A DNA stretch of 64,000 nt from Dipodascopsis uninucleata var. uninucleata (Eukaryota > Ascomycota > Lipomycetes > Lipomycetales > Lipomycetaceae): assembly GCA_030568195.1 (NCBI GenBank), contig JAJLTO010000012.1, forward strand, positions 62,001 through 126,000. Direction: 5' to 3'. The position numbers and the translations under genes are program-made. The first letter of the stretch is position 1. Each line of letters starts with the position of its first letter. Shown here in pieces: positions 1 through 11,810 of this stretch. Under the pieces are notes generated by a model that was not told the origin of the DNA, did not search any database, and saw only the letters and a list, made by a program, of their open reading frames with translations.

Positions 1-1342
1 GTTAATGGGCTGTAACAACAAAAGTTTATGGTTTTTGTGTAATAATTTCGTAATTTTCATATACTGCCCGTATTTTTAGGCTATTTTATATATATTTATA
101 TAACATAGACGGTATGTACTATTGTCACTTTGTGGGAGGTTCCTTCATTGCTCTCTATTCTGTTGATTCTAATATGATGCATTTCATGTTTTAATGTACT
201 ATTTAAGATAAATTTTATTTTTAGTCCTTTGTTCTTGTTTAAGCTGTCATATTAATGCATGTGATCTGCCATCACACCTAATAATAGTATTTGTATGATA
301 TCTGGATCAACGGCGTAGAGCATGGGTTTTCAGCCTGCTGAACGATGGTTGACTTGTATTTGTTCGAGGAAATTTCAAACAATAATTTGATTGGTGTACG
401 AATTTTAGTATAGAAGGTGGTTATCAGTGCAATGACTCAAATGAATGTACATAAACAAACTGTTATAGATGCATTTTTTCTCCAGCAAGGAGAATCAGCA
501 AATGAACACAATATATATCCAGAATTTAGAAAAAGTAGTTATTTAAAGCAATGCAAGGCAATGACTCGTTACATATACAGTTGCAATATAGCAAGACTAG
601 GAAAAGATACTTAAAATAGCCAGATGTTTCATTTAACTAGTATCTATGCTACTAATGATATATGATACACTAACTATATATTGTTAAATCTGAAATGAGA
701 TGGAATTTATAGGCATGCTCAGTATATCACTATGGATCACTAGCAGAACTATTAGTACGGAACGAAACTTCATGGCTCAATTCTTGAATACCATTTCTCT
801 ATGATAAAAAACAATTCTTTCTATGCCCTTCATACAGCGTCTACTCCCCTATTGAATCTCTACTGAATAGCAGAATACAAGACATGAAATGACGAAGAAA
901 TTAACAATAAAAGATAACGAACACCAAGTCAAAAACACTCTTATCAACAATCAACATGAAAGGAGAATCTAAGTAATCCGAAATCCATTTCGACGATTCA
1001 GACTTCATATTAAATCAAGTCCAGCTCCTCTTCCATATACTTCCTTATTAAGTTTACCAGAGACCTATTAAATAAAAACCATAAAGCGCATACAAGAATG
1101 AGTATAACAGTATTCGATGACTACAATAATTAAAAAGAAACTATAATATTATGAATAAGCGTGAAAACACTTCCATGCGAAATGAAATGAAAGCCAGATG
1201 ATGAAGAAATTGAAGCCAAAGTCAAAATCTTTCACAAAGGCCGTAACAATAAAAATGGCAGTATAAACGGGAAGACGAAAACAGCAAAACTTTAAAATCA
1301 CTTAGATCTATAAAATCTGACATTTTATCCCTTAGCAAGTAG
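1..1342. other. Intergenic, no gene recognised
   Basis: AT-rich stretch downstream of the GRR1 stop codon. The open frames here are short and of skewed composition, and none resembles a known protein. I found no tRNA-like A/B boxes. It probably holds the 3' untranslated region of GRR1 and spacer towards a gene beyond the window edge. Confidence 0.5.
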
Positions 1343-3853
1343 CTACTCAGAAATACCACCAGCATCTTCCATGTCGGACGCATTTGTATTTTGATCCTGC
1401 TCCTGTCCATGTTCAGTATCCACCATCATCTGCTGCTGCGCTTGTAGATGATGCAATTGTTGCTGTTGCTGTTGGAATAGAAATTGCTGTTGCTGGATTT
1501 GATGATGCTGTTGTTGAAGCTGTGCAAATGCGGCAGCGAGCTCAGGTGAAATGTGACCTGCGACACCAAGTCCGCCTTGATTTCCCAGAGTAGCATTAAC
1601 AGCAACTGTAGCTGCCGCTGCCGCTTCTGCTTCTGCAACAAGCTCCTCCACCATCTGGGAATTTGCGCCCATTAGTTCAGGTAGAAAGTTTAATATGCCA
1701 ACATCATTGTTGAGAGTTTGTTGATTTTGATGCTGATGATATTGCTGTCGTGCAAAATTCTGGTGTTCGAGAGCCAGCTTTGTAAGATGTTGTCGTAGTC
1801 TATTAACTCCCTGACCACTAAATACACAGAAGACAGACTGCTGGTGCTGGTTAAATTCTGGTGGTGGTGCACGACAGAATTGTGTTATGTCAGCTCGAAT
1901 AAATGCAGGAACACCTGTCAAACTCAAATGCGTGAGGCGAGGACAGCTATTAAGCAAGTCATGAATAGCTGATATTGTAAGGTTTGCACAATAGGAAAGA
2001 TGAACACGTTCCAAAGAATTTTCAATACCAGAAGTCCTACGCTGCACAAGTGCATGTATAGCTACATCAGTTATATTCTGACACTTAACAAGCCCAATAC
2101 GACGAAGTTTTGGCAATGCTGCAAGCTCAGTAACTGCGCTGTTTGTCAACTGAACACAACATGCCAGATCTATATATCGAATGCGAGTACAGTGGCGGAC
2201 AAGCTGTGCAACTCCGACATCAGTTATTAATGAGCAGTGACCAAGATGCAAATAATGAAGCGAACGACCAAGTTTAGTAATATACATAAGACTGTGATCC
2301 GTAATGTTAATACATTTCGCAAGAACAAGATTTCGCAACCGAGGTGCAAAAGACACTATACGTAGGACGGCAGCATCCGTTATTTCTGCACAACCGGTAA
2401 GATCAAGAATACGGAGAGCATCAAATTGTACCGATCCATCAGTGGGGAATGGCAAAAAAGCTTCCTCTGCGATGTGGGTGTTCAAGCCAACTCGAAATTC
2501 ACGTAGCAGTGGAAGTCTATTAAGGGCTGTTGTTACTGATTTATCGCGAATCTGAGTGCATCCTTGCAAGTCAAGCTCCATGAGATTCTGGCAGTTAGTA
2601 GAGATAGCCTCAACAGCATCATCGCTTATTAAACTGCATTCTAATAAGTTGACACGTCTCAAATAGTTACACTTCTGAGCAACAAGAATGATAGACTCAT
2701 CCGTGATAAGTCGACATCCAGTCAAGTTAAGACCTTGAAGCTTATGACAAGACTCTGCAAGAGCTTTAATAGTGCCATCAGTTAAGAGATCAACATGCGA
2801 TAAGTCAATAGCAACAAGATTATGGTTTGCATTAATAAGGGGAACAAGACCTTGATCCGTCAAGCGACGACAGGATGACAAAGTAAGTCTCTCAAGCTCT
2901 GAGCAGGCGTCACCCAATGTAGCAAGAATTTGATCCGTCATACTGTCTGCGACACCCGCCAAATTCAGCCTTCTAACAAACTTTCCATACGGGAATGTCA
3001 AGGAAGCTTCTGGCCGTCGAAGAGTCTTCATAAACCGTAGCAAAACGAATGGTGACTGAATCGTTAAACGATACCATAGCAACTCGACAGCACAACGCGC
3101 CCAGTCTTTACAAACAAGGAGAGACGACCTGATGTCTTCTGTAGTATCAAGATGATTGAAGATAGCTAAAATAAGCTCAGCTGGAAGAACAGAGGCTCGT
3201 GCTTTAGGACGACGCCGCCTTCTTCCTCGTAAGAGCATCAACTCCTGTGCCTTGGCAGGATCGACGGCAGTATCTGAATAAAGCTTGCTGCACAACTCTA
3301 GATCGTCTTCGTCCATGTGCTCGTATTCTTCGTCATCAATGTCGGCAGCGGTATCATCATCTTCATCTATAATATCGTCATCGTCATCGTCATCATCGTC
3401 ATCGTCATATTCTGGTGAATCAGACAGGTGATGCGGTGTGTTATATTCTGACGAAGGCGGTGATGGAGAGGTCACCTGTCCGCGAACTACAGACGACCTA
3501 GCACCGGCTCCGATAGCACTACCTGCTGTCATATTTGTATTTGAACTTCTAGTAACTGTGGGAGAATGAGTTGTTTGGCTAGTTCCAATACTGGTGCTGG
3601 CAGTTGTGGTTGTTTGCTGTGTGGAAGTACTGATGCTAGTTATAGCTCTTTCCGCAGCTCCTGCACCACTTCGTGATCCCAAGGTTGACATATCTGCTGA
3701 GTTTACAACAGCACCTCTACCGCCGTCTTGACTATTAATTTGTCCCTGTGATGTCTGTAGTGGAGAGAGGAAGTGATTAATCAGATTAGCCAAAGGGTTA
3801 GCTGCTGACGCACGCGATCCCCGGCCACTTGTGTCTGGCGAAGATATCGACAT
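1343..3853 (-). CDS. GRR1: Grr1-like F-box/leucine-rich-repeat protein, SCF substrate receptor
   Basis: An intronless frame of 836 residues. It encodes an F-box protein of the Grr1 type, the substrate-binding subunit of an SCF ubiquitin ligase that in yeasts targets G1 cyclins and glucose-signalling regulators. Residues 1-210 are low-complexity (Ser/Thr-rich) with a run of eleven aspartates near 150-160 and a basic patch near 210-216. The F-box follows at about 222-263 (LPAELILAIFNHL, then CKDWARCAVELLW). Roughly a dozen leucine-rich repeats with the Amn1/Grr1 signature (LxLxxCxxITDxxL) occupy about 290-660. The C-terminus is Gln/His/Ala-rich, coded by CAG/CAA runs near 1430-1520. S. cerevisiae Grr1 is longer (1151 residues), but the core order is the same. 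The first ATG at 3853 is used because nothing upstream is open. Confidence 0.93.
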   Translation of the reverse strand: MSISSPDTSGRGSRASAANPLANLINHFLSPLQTSQGQINSQDGGRGAVVNSADMSTLGSRSGAGAAERAITSISTSTQQTTTTASTSIGTSQTTHSPTVTRSSNTNMTAGSAIGAGARSSVVRGQVTSPSPPSSEYNTPHHLSDSPEYDDDDDDDDDDDIIDEDDDTAADIDDEEYEHMDEDDLELCSKLYSDTAVDPAKAQELMLLRGRRRRRPKARASVLPAELILAIFNHLDTTEDIRSSLLVCKDWARCAVELLWYRLTIQSPFVLLRFMKTLRRPEASLTFPYGKFVRRLNLAGVADSMTDQILATLGDACSELERLTLSSCRRLTDQGLVPLINANHNLVAIDLSHVDLLTDGTIKALAESCHKLQGLNLTGCRLITDESIILVAQKCNYLRRVNLLECSLISDDAVEAISTNCQNLMELDLQGCTQIRDKSVTTALNRLPLLREFRVGLNTHIAEEAFLPFPTDGSVQFDALRILDLTGCAEITDAAVLRIVSFAPRLRNLVLAKCINITDHSLMYITKLGRSLHYLHLGHCSLITDVGVAQLVRHCTRIRYIDLACCVQLTNSAVTELAALPKLRRIGLVKCQNITDVAIHALVQRRTSGIENSLERVHLSYCANLTISAIHDLLNSCPRLTHLSLTGVPAFIRADITQFCRAPPPEFNQHQQSVFCVFSGQGVNRLRQHLTKLALEHQNFARQQYHQHQNQQTLNNDVGILNFLPELMGANSQMVEELVAEAEAAAAATVAVNATLGNQGGLGVAGHISPELAAAFAQLQQQHHQIQQQQFLFQQQQQQLHHLQAQQQMMVDTEHGQEQDQNTNASDMEDAGGISE

Positions 3854-4254
3854 CGCCCAAACCGAACGAAACTAGCAAGAACTATCTGACTATCTGGCTA
3901 CGACGCCAGCTCACTTTAACTGCCGAGACGATTTTCAACTGTTCTAATACTCCTTAAAAATCTTTCGCACGTTTCTAATGCCTTATGGTTCTCAAATTAA
4001 TCTAATACCTCCTTGTTTCGCCTCTTCTGCCTCTACTATCCAGCAATGTCCTTAATTGGTGATACTCAGGAGGATTCATGATGAAGAAGACTGGGTTTGG
4101 TTTCTTCAAGCCGCAAATAAAATTTTGTTAGGGTTTGGGCCAGGCCACATCGAGGAGGAGATAAACGAAATGTCGGCGAGGAATACAGGTAAAAAAGGGC
4201 TTAGAGGGTCAAGTAGGCACGCAAAAACTAAATAGACTGATCATTGCAAAGAGA
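3854..4254. promoter_or_regulatory. Divergent promoter region between GRR1 and an SDR gene
   Basis: A 401-bp spacer between two divergent start codons, so it must hold both promoters. A short upstream ATG frame starts at 4170 (ATGTCGGCG) and closes before the SDR start. I see no strong known motif. Confidence 0.4.
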
Positions 4255-5720
4255 ATGCCTCTTGATATTGTAGGAGCGGCACTTACAAATGGCGTACAAG
4301 CGATACCGTACTGGCCGTATTTAGTGCGGTACGGGCCAGTGGCAGGCGTCGCGTACCTGGCGAAGAGATACTTTTCAGGGACACAGAATACATGGGAAAG
4401 AGACATGCACGGCAGGGTGATAATCATCACGGTACGTACTTTGTTATAATCAGTGCTTAGAGGGCAGGAAAGTCACTTCTTTGATGATCGAAAGGTTCGA
4501 TGGTTCATATGCAGGCTAGTAGATCAAGCCAAAGATTGAACCGAATAAAGGGAAGAAGAAGGAAGGAAGGAAGAAAGGAGATCTACGAATTTTCCTAATC
4601 ACTTTAAATACAGTAAAAAATCTGATCTATGACAGCGAGTTAACGAAATTTGATGAATTGCGATTTATAGGGAGGAACATCTGGAATCGGAGCTGTCGTA
4701 GCAGAAGATCTGGCTAGGAAAGGTGCCCAGCTGGTTTTACTAGTGAAGTCGCTTTCTGATTCGTGGCTTGTCGACTACATTGCAGATCTCAGAGAACGCA
4801 CTGAGAATTATATGATTTATGCGGAGGAGGCTGATTTGACATCATTGTATTCAATCCGACGATTTGCGACTAAATGGCTTGATAACAGTCCGCCACGAAG
4901 AATCGACATGGTCATATGCTGTGCTGGCAAGATGGAACCTGCGTTCAAAGAGCGACAAACAACTATTGAGGGATACGAGAAACAATGGATGATCAACTAT
5001 TTAGGTCATTACCATTTACTGACCTTATTATCGCCTGCTCTTCGAGTTCAGCCACCAGATAGAGATGTTAGAGTTATTTTAACTAGTTGTGCTACTAATA
5101 CTCTAGCAGAACTTGATGAGAAAGATCCTGGTTTCACAAATAAAGTGTATCCCGTTCAAGCACCTTGGCGAGTCTTCGGTAGCGCAAAACTTGCATTGCT
5201 TTTATTTGTTAAGGAATTTCAGAAGACCTTGGACGAATATAAGCGGCCCGACAACCATGAAAACAAAGTTCGCGTGTTTGCAGTAGATCCAGGCTTTGTT
5301 AGAACAGCCACTATGCGAAATTTTCTTACGTGTGGCAGTCTATGGGGTCTATTCATCTATATTTTACTCTATCCATTGGTATGGATCATTTTGAAGAGTC
5401 CAGTAGATGGTGCTCAAAGTATTTTGCACGTAGCGTACAGTGCTGATTGTGCAAGAAGCAAGGGAGGATGTTTATATCGTGAGTGCCAAGAAGCACCGCG
5501 ACTGTCATTACGAGGGGAGGTTGAGGATGGTGGTCTTATAAAAAGGATGTGGGAATATAGCGCAAAGGAGATAATCGATGCTGAGCGTAAAGATGTAATT
5601 AGAAGAAAAAAGGAAGAGAATCTTCAGAAGAGTCGAGAAAAGAGTTCTATACATAATTCTTCAAATTCAAACTCGAAGAGCAAGGATCAATCGAATAAAA
5701 AGGCGACAGCAAAGTTATAA
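4255..5720 (+). CDS. Membrane-associated short-chain dehydrogenase/reductase (fungal TIC32/retinol-dehydrogenase-like)
   Basis: Two exons, 4255-4431 and 4671-5720, joined in phase 0 across a 239-nt intron (donor GTACGT, acceptor ATAG), giving 408 residues. The junction reconstructs the Rossmann cofactor loop TGGTSGIG at about 59-66. It is followed by the CCAGKM stretch (in place of NNAG) and an active-site serine at S198 (LTSCATN). Residues about 15-40 and 270-290 are hydrophobic and may anchor it to a membrane. The tail is Lys/Ser-rich. The usual YxxxK catalytic motif reads FGSAK here, with Phe at residue 228 and Lys at 232, so the catalytic tyrosine is absent. This could make the protein a poor oxidoreductase or a non-catalytic member. 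Family membership is clear; the substrate is unknown. Confidence 0.85.
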
Positions 5721-5889
5721 TGTGATTCTCACGAAATACATACGATATAATATATCAAGATTACGTAGACGTGTATATGTACATAAATTTGGATTAATAC
5801 GAGGACACGAACTTTCAAACGGATGTCTTGTATATAGAATTTTACGAAACTCTTATATTTAGGATAAGGATGATATTTTTAATTAAGAA

Positions 5890-7782
5890 TTAAGATACGG
5901 CACAGTCGCCGTCCTCTGAGGGATTTCCTCCTGCCCGCAACCGAATCGCTAGATCGGCTAAAAAGTGTCGCGTGAAACCAGTGTCAACCAGTCCTTGTCT
6001 TGTTCTTTCTTCATTCATAGCGGCAATGCGATACTCATCAGAGATTTTACGGCAGGAGGGGCCCAAAAACTTCCGCCTTGAGCTAGGATTCTTGTCATTC
6101 TCACAGAGAACCGACGCAGGCTCTTCATATTCAATATGAGTATCGAAAGCATCAATCATTCTTGGCGGCCGGGTTGACTTTTTTGGTGTATAATCCATTG
6201 AATAAGGGCTAAATATTTTTACCGTTGTATCAATTCCAGATACAGCTAACTGTGGAAGTTCAGGATGAGGCTGCATTACATTCACTGTCTCCGTATCAGC
6301 CCATAATATCTGGACAGTACTGCATGTCTTGCGGTCCCAGATGAACAGATGGCCACAGTCAGAGCCGGACATCACGTACTCATCATTCAGGCCATAAAAA
6401 TTGACATCCTTGATGGTGTGAACATTCGAATGACCACGGTATGCTGCAATTGGCCCAACAGATGGTACGTCCCGTTCTGCTGATAGAGGGTCGCGTCGTC
6501 GACTCACGTTGACATAGGGTAGCCAAGGCTCACCATCCTCGTCACCAAATATGTCAGTCAAAGACCTAACTTCACCTGCATCTAGTAGAGCGTCTTCGTC
6601 CTCATTTTCGTCCTCGTCTTCATCTCCGTCTTCATCTCCGTCTTCGTTATAATCGTCATCATCATCGATTTCATCATGTTCACGTTCCGTCAGATCTCTG
6701 CTCTGTGTAACGCGATTATCTTCAACTTCAGTTGCACTATCTTCAGCATCCATAATACTATCATGGTCTATGTCATCTGCATTTCTACTATTACCTTCAT
6801 ATATGGCATCCAAAGAGCTATATTCTCCGCTAGTTGGTTGTGTCCTGGAGAGCTCAGAGCTATCGTCAGAGATATTCTGAGAATGTTCGATTCTATATAG
6901 CTGTGCCGAAGTCCCAATGCTTGCCTGGCTGTCACCGGAGCTGCTTCGGCGACGCTTCTGCCCGGCCGCCATCGGGTCAGCTACGTGTTGACTCCTTGCT
7001 GAGAGTTTGGGATCCTCAGAGGGCGAGGCATGAATATCAAACAAATACACTGCTTCTGCGGACCAGCTTCCCAGTAACTCATTTGGTCGACTCGATGAAA
7101 ACTTAGCCGATGTAACATGATGACCTTTTCTGCCTCTGGGACTAAAGCGGCGAACGCATTGTGTGGTTTTTTGAGGATCAGGTGTGAATCCCCAAGAAGA
7201 ATGGCCGTTTCCTAAGAAGCGCCTATCATGGAGGAAGAGTGACGGATGTGAACCTCCAATTACAATATATTGCGGTTGACTAGGAGCCATTGTAAGTGCA
7301 TTAAGTGAAATCTGGTACGGATGATATGATATCAATGGAGCTGGTGCTTCCTCATATGATCCATAAAGTGGCAATCGCATATCTATCTGTCTCACATCTC
7401 CGTCTTCACTACAAGCTAAAAACACATGAGGACTATTGCCATCAGGAACTATTCGCTTGACTTGGTCCCGAAAGCATCTGTAAATCTCTCTGCGCTTTGC
7501 CGAACCATTTTGCAGGTCAAAAACGCGTACTTCACCATCACCAGCTGCCGTAACTACTACGCTATTATTAGTCTGTGGCATAAATTTTACCGAAAAGATG
7601 TTGTGTGTATGTCCAGTTGGAAACCGAAGCTTCAATGGATATGAGCTTTCTGCCGTTGTGTATATATTCACATGCGTATCGTCACTGCCAGATAACAGAT
7701 AAATCCCATCATTGGACCAACAGAGCGTATTTATACATCCAGAGTGACTATATAATATTCCGGAAAGGTTTCCGTTGTTCAT
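5890..7782 (-). CDS. WD40 protein of the Iqw1/DCAF6-DCAF8 family
   Basis: An intronless frame of 630 residues. N-terminal WD40 repeats (about 8-240) open with SGCINTLCWSNDG, a typical DCAF6/8 beginning, followed by repeats with HTHNIFSVKF and related blades. A long acidic linker (about 340-400, Asp/Glu runs) separates them from two or more C-terminal repeats (about 440-540; VMSGSDCGHLFIWD). The split propeller with an acidic insert is characteristic of human IQWD1/DCAF6 and S. pombe Iqw1. Human DCAF6/8 are substrate receptors of CUL4-DDB1 ubiquitin ligases. Whether this fungus has such a ligase cannot be seen here. The family is absent from S. cerevisiae as far as I know, which argues for an early-branching lineage. 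Confidence 0.82.
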   Translation of the reverse strand: MNNGNLSGILYSHSGCINTLCWSNDGIYLLSGSDDTHVNIYTTAESSYPLKLRFPTGHTHNIFSVKFMPQTNNSVVVTAAGDGEVRVFDLQNGSAKRREIYRCFRDQVKRIVPDGNSPHVFLACSEDGDVRQIDMRLPLYGSYEEAPAPLISYHPYQISLNALTMAPSQPQYIVIGGSHPSLFLHDRRFLGNGHSSWGFTPDPQKTTQCVRRFSPRGRKGHHVTSAKFSSSRPNELLGSWSAEAVYLFDIHASPSEDPKLSARSQHVADPMAAGQKRRRSSSGDSQASIGTSAQLYRIEHSQNISDDSSELSRTQPTSGEYSSLDAIYEGNSRNADDIDHDSIMDAEDSATEVEDNRVTQSRDLTEREHDEIDDDDDYNEDGDEDGDEDEDENEDEDALLDAGEVRSLTDIFGDEDGEPWLPYVNVSRRRDPLSAERDVPSVGPIAAYRGHSNVHTIKDVNFYGLNDEYVMSGSDCGHLFIWDRKTCSTVQILWADTETVNVMQPHPELPQLAVSGIDTTVKIFSPYSMDYTPKKSTRPPRMIDAFDTHIEYEEPASVLCENDKNPSSRRKFLGPSCRKISDEYRIAAMNEERTRQGLVDTGFTRHFLADLAIRLRAGGNPSEDGDCAVS

Positions 7783-8771
7783 TTGTTAGCAACATCTGCT
7801 CGTTATAATCCAACAAGACAGTAGATCTATCACCGCAAGTCATCTGTCTATTAAACAAGCATGAACTGCATAAAAACCAATAGTCACAGGCAGATGATCT
7901 GATATTGATCCGTACACATACCCATAAAGTTGGTGTGTTAAGTCCATTCTTTTTATAAACGACCGATTTGAATAAAGCATTCCATTACTAGATCCTACTT
8001 TCAACTCTCGCGTCAGGAGGATTTCTGGGATCTTTGGGTCCGCCTGTTCACTCCATCTTCGCACCACCTGCATTGTTCTTTTAGACTCTACCGGGAGCAG
8101 AGCATAAGCCAGTATCCTGTCCCAGATGCCTACTTATGTAATTTTCCAATCTTATCAGCTGCGCCTATATATTTGACTTGTTATTTCGTTCTTCTGTCGT
8201 GCCAACTTCAGTTCTCTCTTGCGAAGCAACAAGTGCGGCATACTATTATGACGTGGGACGTAGTGCGTATCTAGTCCTTACCCTGTTCACACAACATTAA
8301 TACACTTACTCCTTAAAACGCTAAATAGTTAGATGCAGCGCCGCCCCCGGACGATCGTGAATTCTGTTGCTTGTTATGCAAAGCATAAAGAATAAATAGA
8401 ACTTATAACGTATGCAAGAAAGGTTCGCAGTATAATCAGCCTACTTGGAGACACTATTAAGAAATCAATTATTATAAGAATACACGAAGTAGATTGACGC
8501 AGCGTTTGATAAAATAAGAATATTTACACTCATCTTGCGAGAAAAAGTGTATCGTGGTACAGTAATATAGCCTGGTAGGATTATATTGGATAGACTGCGT
8601 ACAGACATCTACATACATTTATATTCATTTACATCTAAAAATATAAGCAAGTATTTTATCATTATATACAGTTGTGTATATAGAGATAATTCGATTTTTA
8701 TTTAGGTACTAGACTCTGATAGACGAACTTAGCAAAGAGTTTAGACTCTCGTCAACAGAAAAGGAACAATC
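7783..8771. promoter_or_regulatory. Divergent intergenic region, Iqw1-like and 6-phosphogluconolactonase
   Basis: 989 bp between two divergent start codons. A 77-codon frame on the minus strand (7840-8073) has no recognisable domain and is probably chance. No RNA gene is evident. The last 200 bp before 8772 are very AT-rich, as expected for a core promoter and leader. Confidence 0.4.
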
Positions 8772-10244
8772 ATGTCATCGCTACCTTCTATCTATGTTTT
8801 CAAGGATGCCACTGCGCTGGCTCCAGCATTTGCAGAGTATATTCTCGAAGCACAGGCAGCTGCACTTCAGCGACATGATGCTTTTAAGATTGGCGTTTCT
8901 GGAGGTTCTCTGGTTCCAACGCTTCGAAAGGCACTTGTAGGTGTGGATGGCGTTGAATGGGGAAAGTGGTAAGTAATTTATGAAGGCGTCGTAGCCTACA
9001 GATTTTTAAGGAGTTGATATACAAATCGAGCCATATGGTGTAAATTCTGGGGTATTTTTATTTGCTCGATGGAAATGGTCGTGAAATTGTTTTTTGTTTA
9101 CCTTAATTGTATTGGATGACATGGATGAGTATTTGCCAACAAGGACAGGACCAGAGAGATGAGGGGAAGGAAAATGTATAGTCATGTAGGAGAATGGATT
9201 ATTCATTTTCCCGTATATTTATAATCTCCGTTATTGACGGTATATGAGAGAACAATTTAGCGGATGTTCTAGATGATGCTGGTATTGGAAATGAAGTTAT
9301 ATGAGTGGATTAATACTAAATTGAAGTTTGCGTGGGATAATGATTGTAGATTCGGACATTAGTTGCTTGTTTTGCTCGTTTTTTATTGTGTCGCTCTCTA
9401 CTAATTATGTTACCAATTTGACATGTTTGAAGGAACACCATAGTTTAATTGTATACTGATATATTCTTATTGATAGGCAAATCTTTTTCGCAGACGAACG
9501 CCTTGTTCCAAGTGACGACGAAGACAGCAACTACGGCCTCCTTAAACGAGAACTTTTGGACCTCCTTCCAGAAGGTACTCAACAGCCCCAGGTTTTCCAC
9601 ATTGATTTTGATTTAATCAATGACTCTCTCGAGACGGCAGATGCATATGAAAAGGTCTTGATCAAAAGCTTTGCTGCCAAGGGTATGTATAATACATCTT
9701 GTAGATCTCTTCGATACTTCTCTGTTTATGATGTACTTTATAATCTAGGTTTATTTCATGTACTAACTATAATCCACTATAGATTCCGTAAGATTACCTT
9801 CTTTCGATCTTCTTCTGCTTGGCTGTGGTCCAGATGGTCATACTTGCTCGCTCTTTCCCGGACACGAGCTTCTACGTGAAGATGTTGCATGGGTTGCACC
9901 TATTGAAGATTCTCCAAAGCCTCCACCAAGAAGAATAACACTAACCCTTCCTGTCGTCACTCACTCTCTGAGGTAAGTTTCCTGCTTGGTTCATTTGTCT
10001 TTTGTTAAGTTAGTCTCACTCCTAACTCATTCCTATTTCTCGGTCATTTAGAATCGCTTTTATGGCTACTGGTGCATCTAAGGCAGAAGTTCTTAAGGTT
10101 ATATTCGAAAATCCGGATGCGGGACTTCCATGCAGCCTCGTAAATGACGGAGCTAAAGGAAAAGTCGTCTGGTTTGTTGATGCTCCTGCAGTCGAGGGAG
10201 TCGCAGTTCAGAAAAAGGAATGGAAATCACCATCGTCTTTATGA
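8772..10244 (+). CDS. 6-phosphogluconolactonase (Sol family)
   Basis: Four exons: 8772-8968, 9477-9682, 9783-9972 and 10052-10244. All junctions keep frame and give 261 residues. The enzyme hydrolyses 6-phosphogluconolactone to 6-phosphogluconate in the oxidative pentose phosphate pathway. Evidence includes [13 protein letters not shown] near the N-terminus, [18 protein letters not shown] just after intron 1, and the family signature [16 protein letters not shown] in exon 3. The end (VVWFVDAPA) also matches the family. Introns are 508, 100 and 79 nt. Donors are GTAAGT, GTATGT and GTAAGT, and intron 2 has a perfect TACTAAC branch site near 9761. The first intron is long for this window. S. cerevisiae has four paralogues (SOL1-4), so no single symbol is given. 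Confidence 0.93.
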
Positions 10245-11810
10245 TTTTTTTCTCTTTTTTTCCCAGTTGATGTTTTGTTTTTTCTAGTATATGCTTCATT
10301 TAATTATTTTCTATGATTTTCCAATTGAAATTTTGTGGTGAGATATTATTCTACATATTTTTTTCTTCGAATGTGCTTGCCATTTAGAACTGACTGCACT
10401 TTTCAGTTTTTGCTCTATTCTTCGAGTAATGGCATGATACTTCTGCTCTCTACTACATGCTGGCTGAGCTAGTCTTCTGTCTTTGATACGATATAGTTCT
10501 GAGATTGTTCTTATTCTTCGTATTTCACTGGTCTAGTATATCGATATTCGGTATAGTATACCTTCTTTTTTATATCGATTTGTAGCAAAGATAATGTAAG
10601 CAGCGTCATTCTTTACGTTATCGTCATTATTTTCGTTATTACTACTCTTTTTATAATTGTGATTACTATTATTACTATAATGATTGTACTGGAGAAGAAT
10701 CTAGGTCCAGTTGTTTCTTATACATATTAGATCGCCTGCCATTGTCTTTTGTTCAGTGCAACGTGTATTTTCTTCCGGTATACTCTTATGTCTAGTGTTC
10801 TTTTTTACTTTATTACCGAAACTTCTACTTAGATGATTCACGTCGTTTGTTTTGATCGATTATATTTCCTTTTACTTCCAGCGCTCGGCTGTATTCTGTT
10901 ATTTAATAAACGAGTGATCGGTACTTAATTGGATCTACTTAGTTCAGTTTTCCAATTTGCAAGCTAAATAAATATATGCAACTGGCTGCAAAAATATTAG
11001 CCTTCCACTGCATACATGTCCAAATATCTATGGATATATAAGCAGTGCAGATAGTCGCCTGTCCTCGTAGAAGCATATTTTATTTTATATTGTCTGCAAG
11101 AGCTTATTATATATATCTTCCAGTTTTTATATATTAGTTTTGCAAATATCGATCACGTGATTTGTCAGATGACACAGTAAATCACAATATCAAATTAATA
11201 AAACTGTCTTACACGGCTTCGTTTTATTCTGTCCGATTCGTGGTTTTCGGGTTTCTGCAGTCTCTCGCGAACTAAGTGATAAAGTGAAGTGATATTAAAA
11301 AATAATTTTGGTTTGCATAAGTTTTGTAAGTATTGTTGGATCGATACTGAGTACGTGATCATAGAGCCAAGCTCTTCATGCTCAACAGAACAGTTATTGT
11401 AGTGGATATTGGAATGAGACGTCAGGTGTATCATACATCAATATATCTTTTTAGAAACACATACTAATCGGTTGATATTCCAGCTTTATATATTTAGGAT
11501 ATCGAGTTCTCTACGGTTATTCGTGTATGTGCGTGCTTAATTCGATATATTTTATCAGCAACTGAAAGAATACGTAAGAAAGTGCTAAGAGCAGCCATCG
11601 CACTGGATTTCAATATCCTATAAACATCTTGATAATAAGTCATCATTAGACTTTTTATCTAGTTGAAAAGATTACAAAACGGCGCAATCTCAAGGAACCA
11701 AGAGTGAATACTCACAGATCTCTACATTTTTATACGCTCAGTCTAACAGTGGCGTAAACCGTAGCGAGGAGACATCAAGGGCACCGCCTCCTTTTCCAAG
11801 TGCCCACAGA
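10245..11810. other. Intergenic, no gene recognised (promoter and leader of PHO85)
   Basis: 1.57 kb of AT-rich, T-rich sequence between two plus-strand genes. Open frames are short (at most 79 codons, at 11195-11434 minus) and of no known family. The terminal 150 bp before 11811 are less AT-rich and probably transcribed as the PHO85 leader. I see no tRNA or snoRNA signature. Confidence 0.45.

Noticed and set aside
4493-4520. GGTTCGATGGTTC resembles a tRNA B box.
   Set aside because: No A box, acceptor stem or anticodon arm can be drawn around it, and it lies inside a supported intron.
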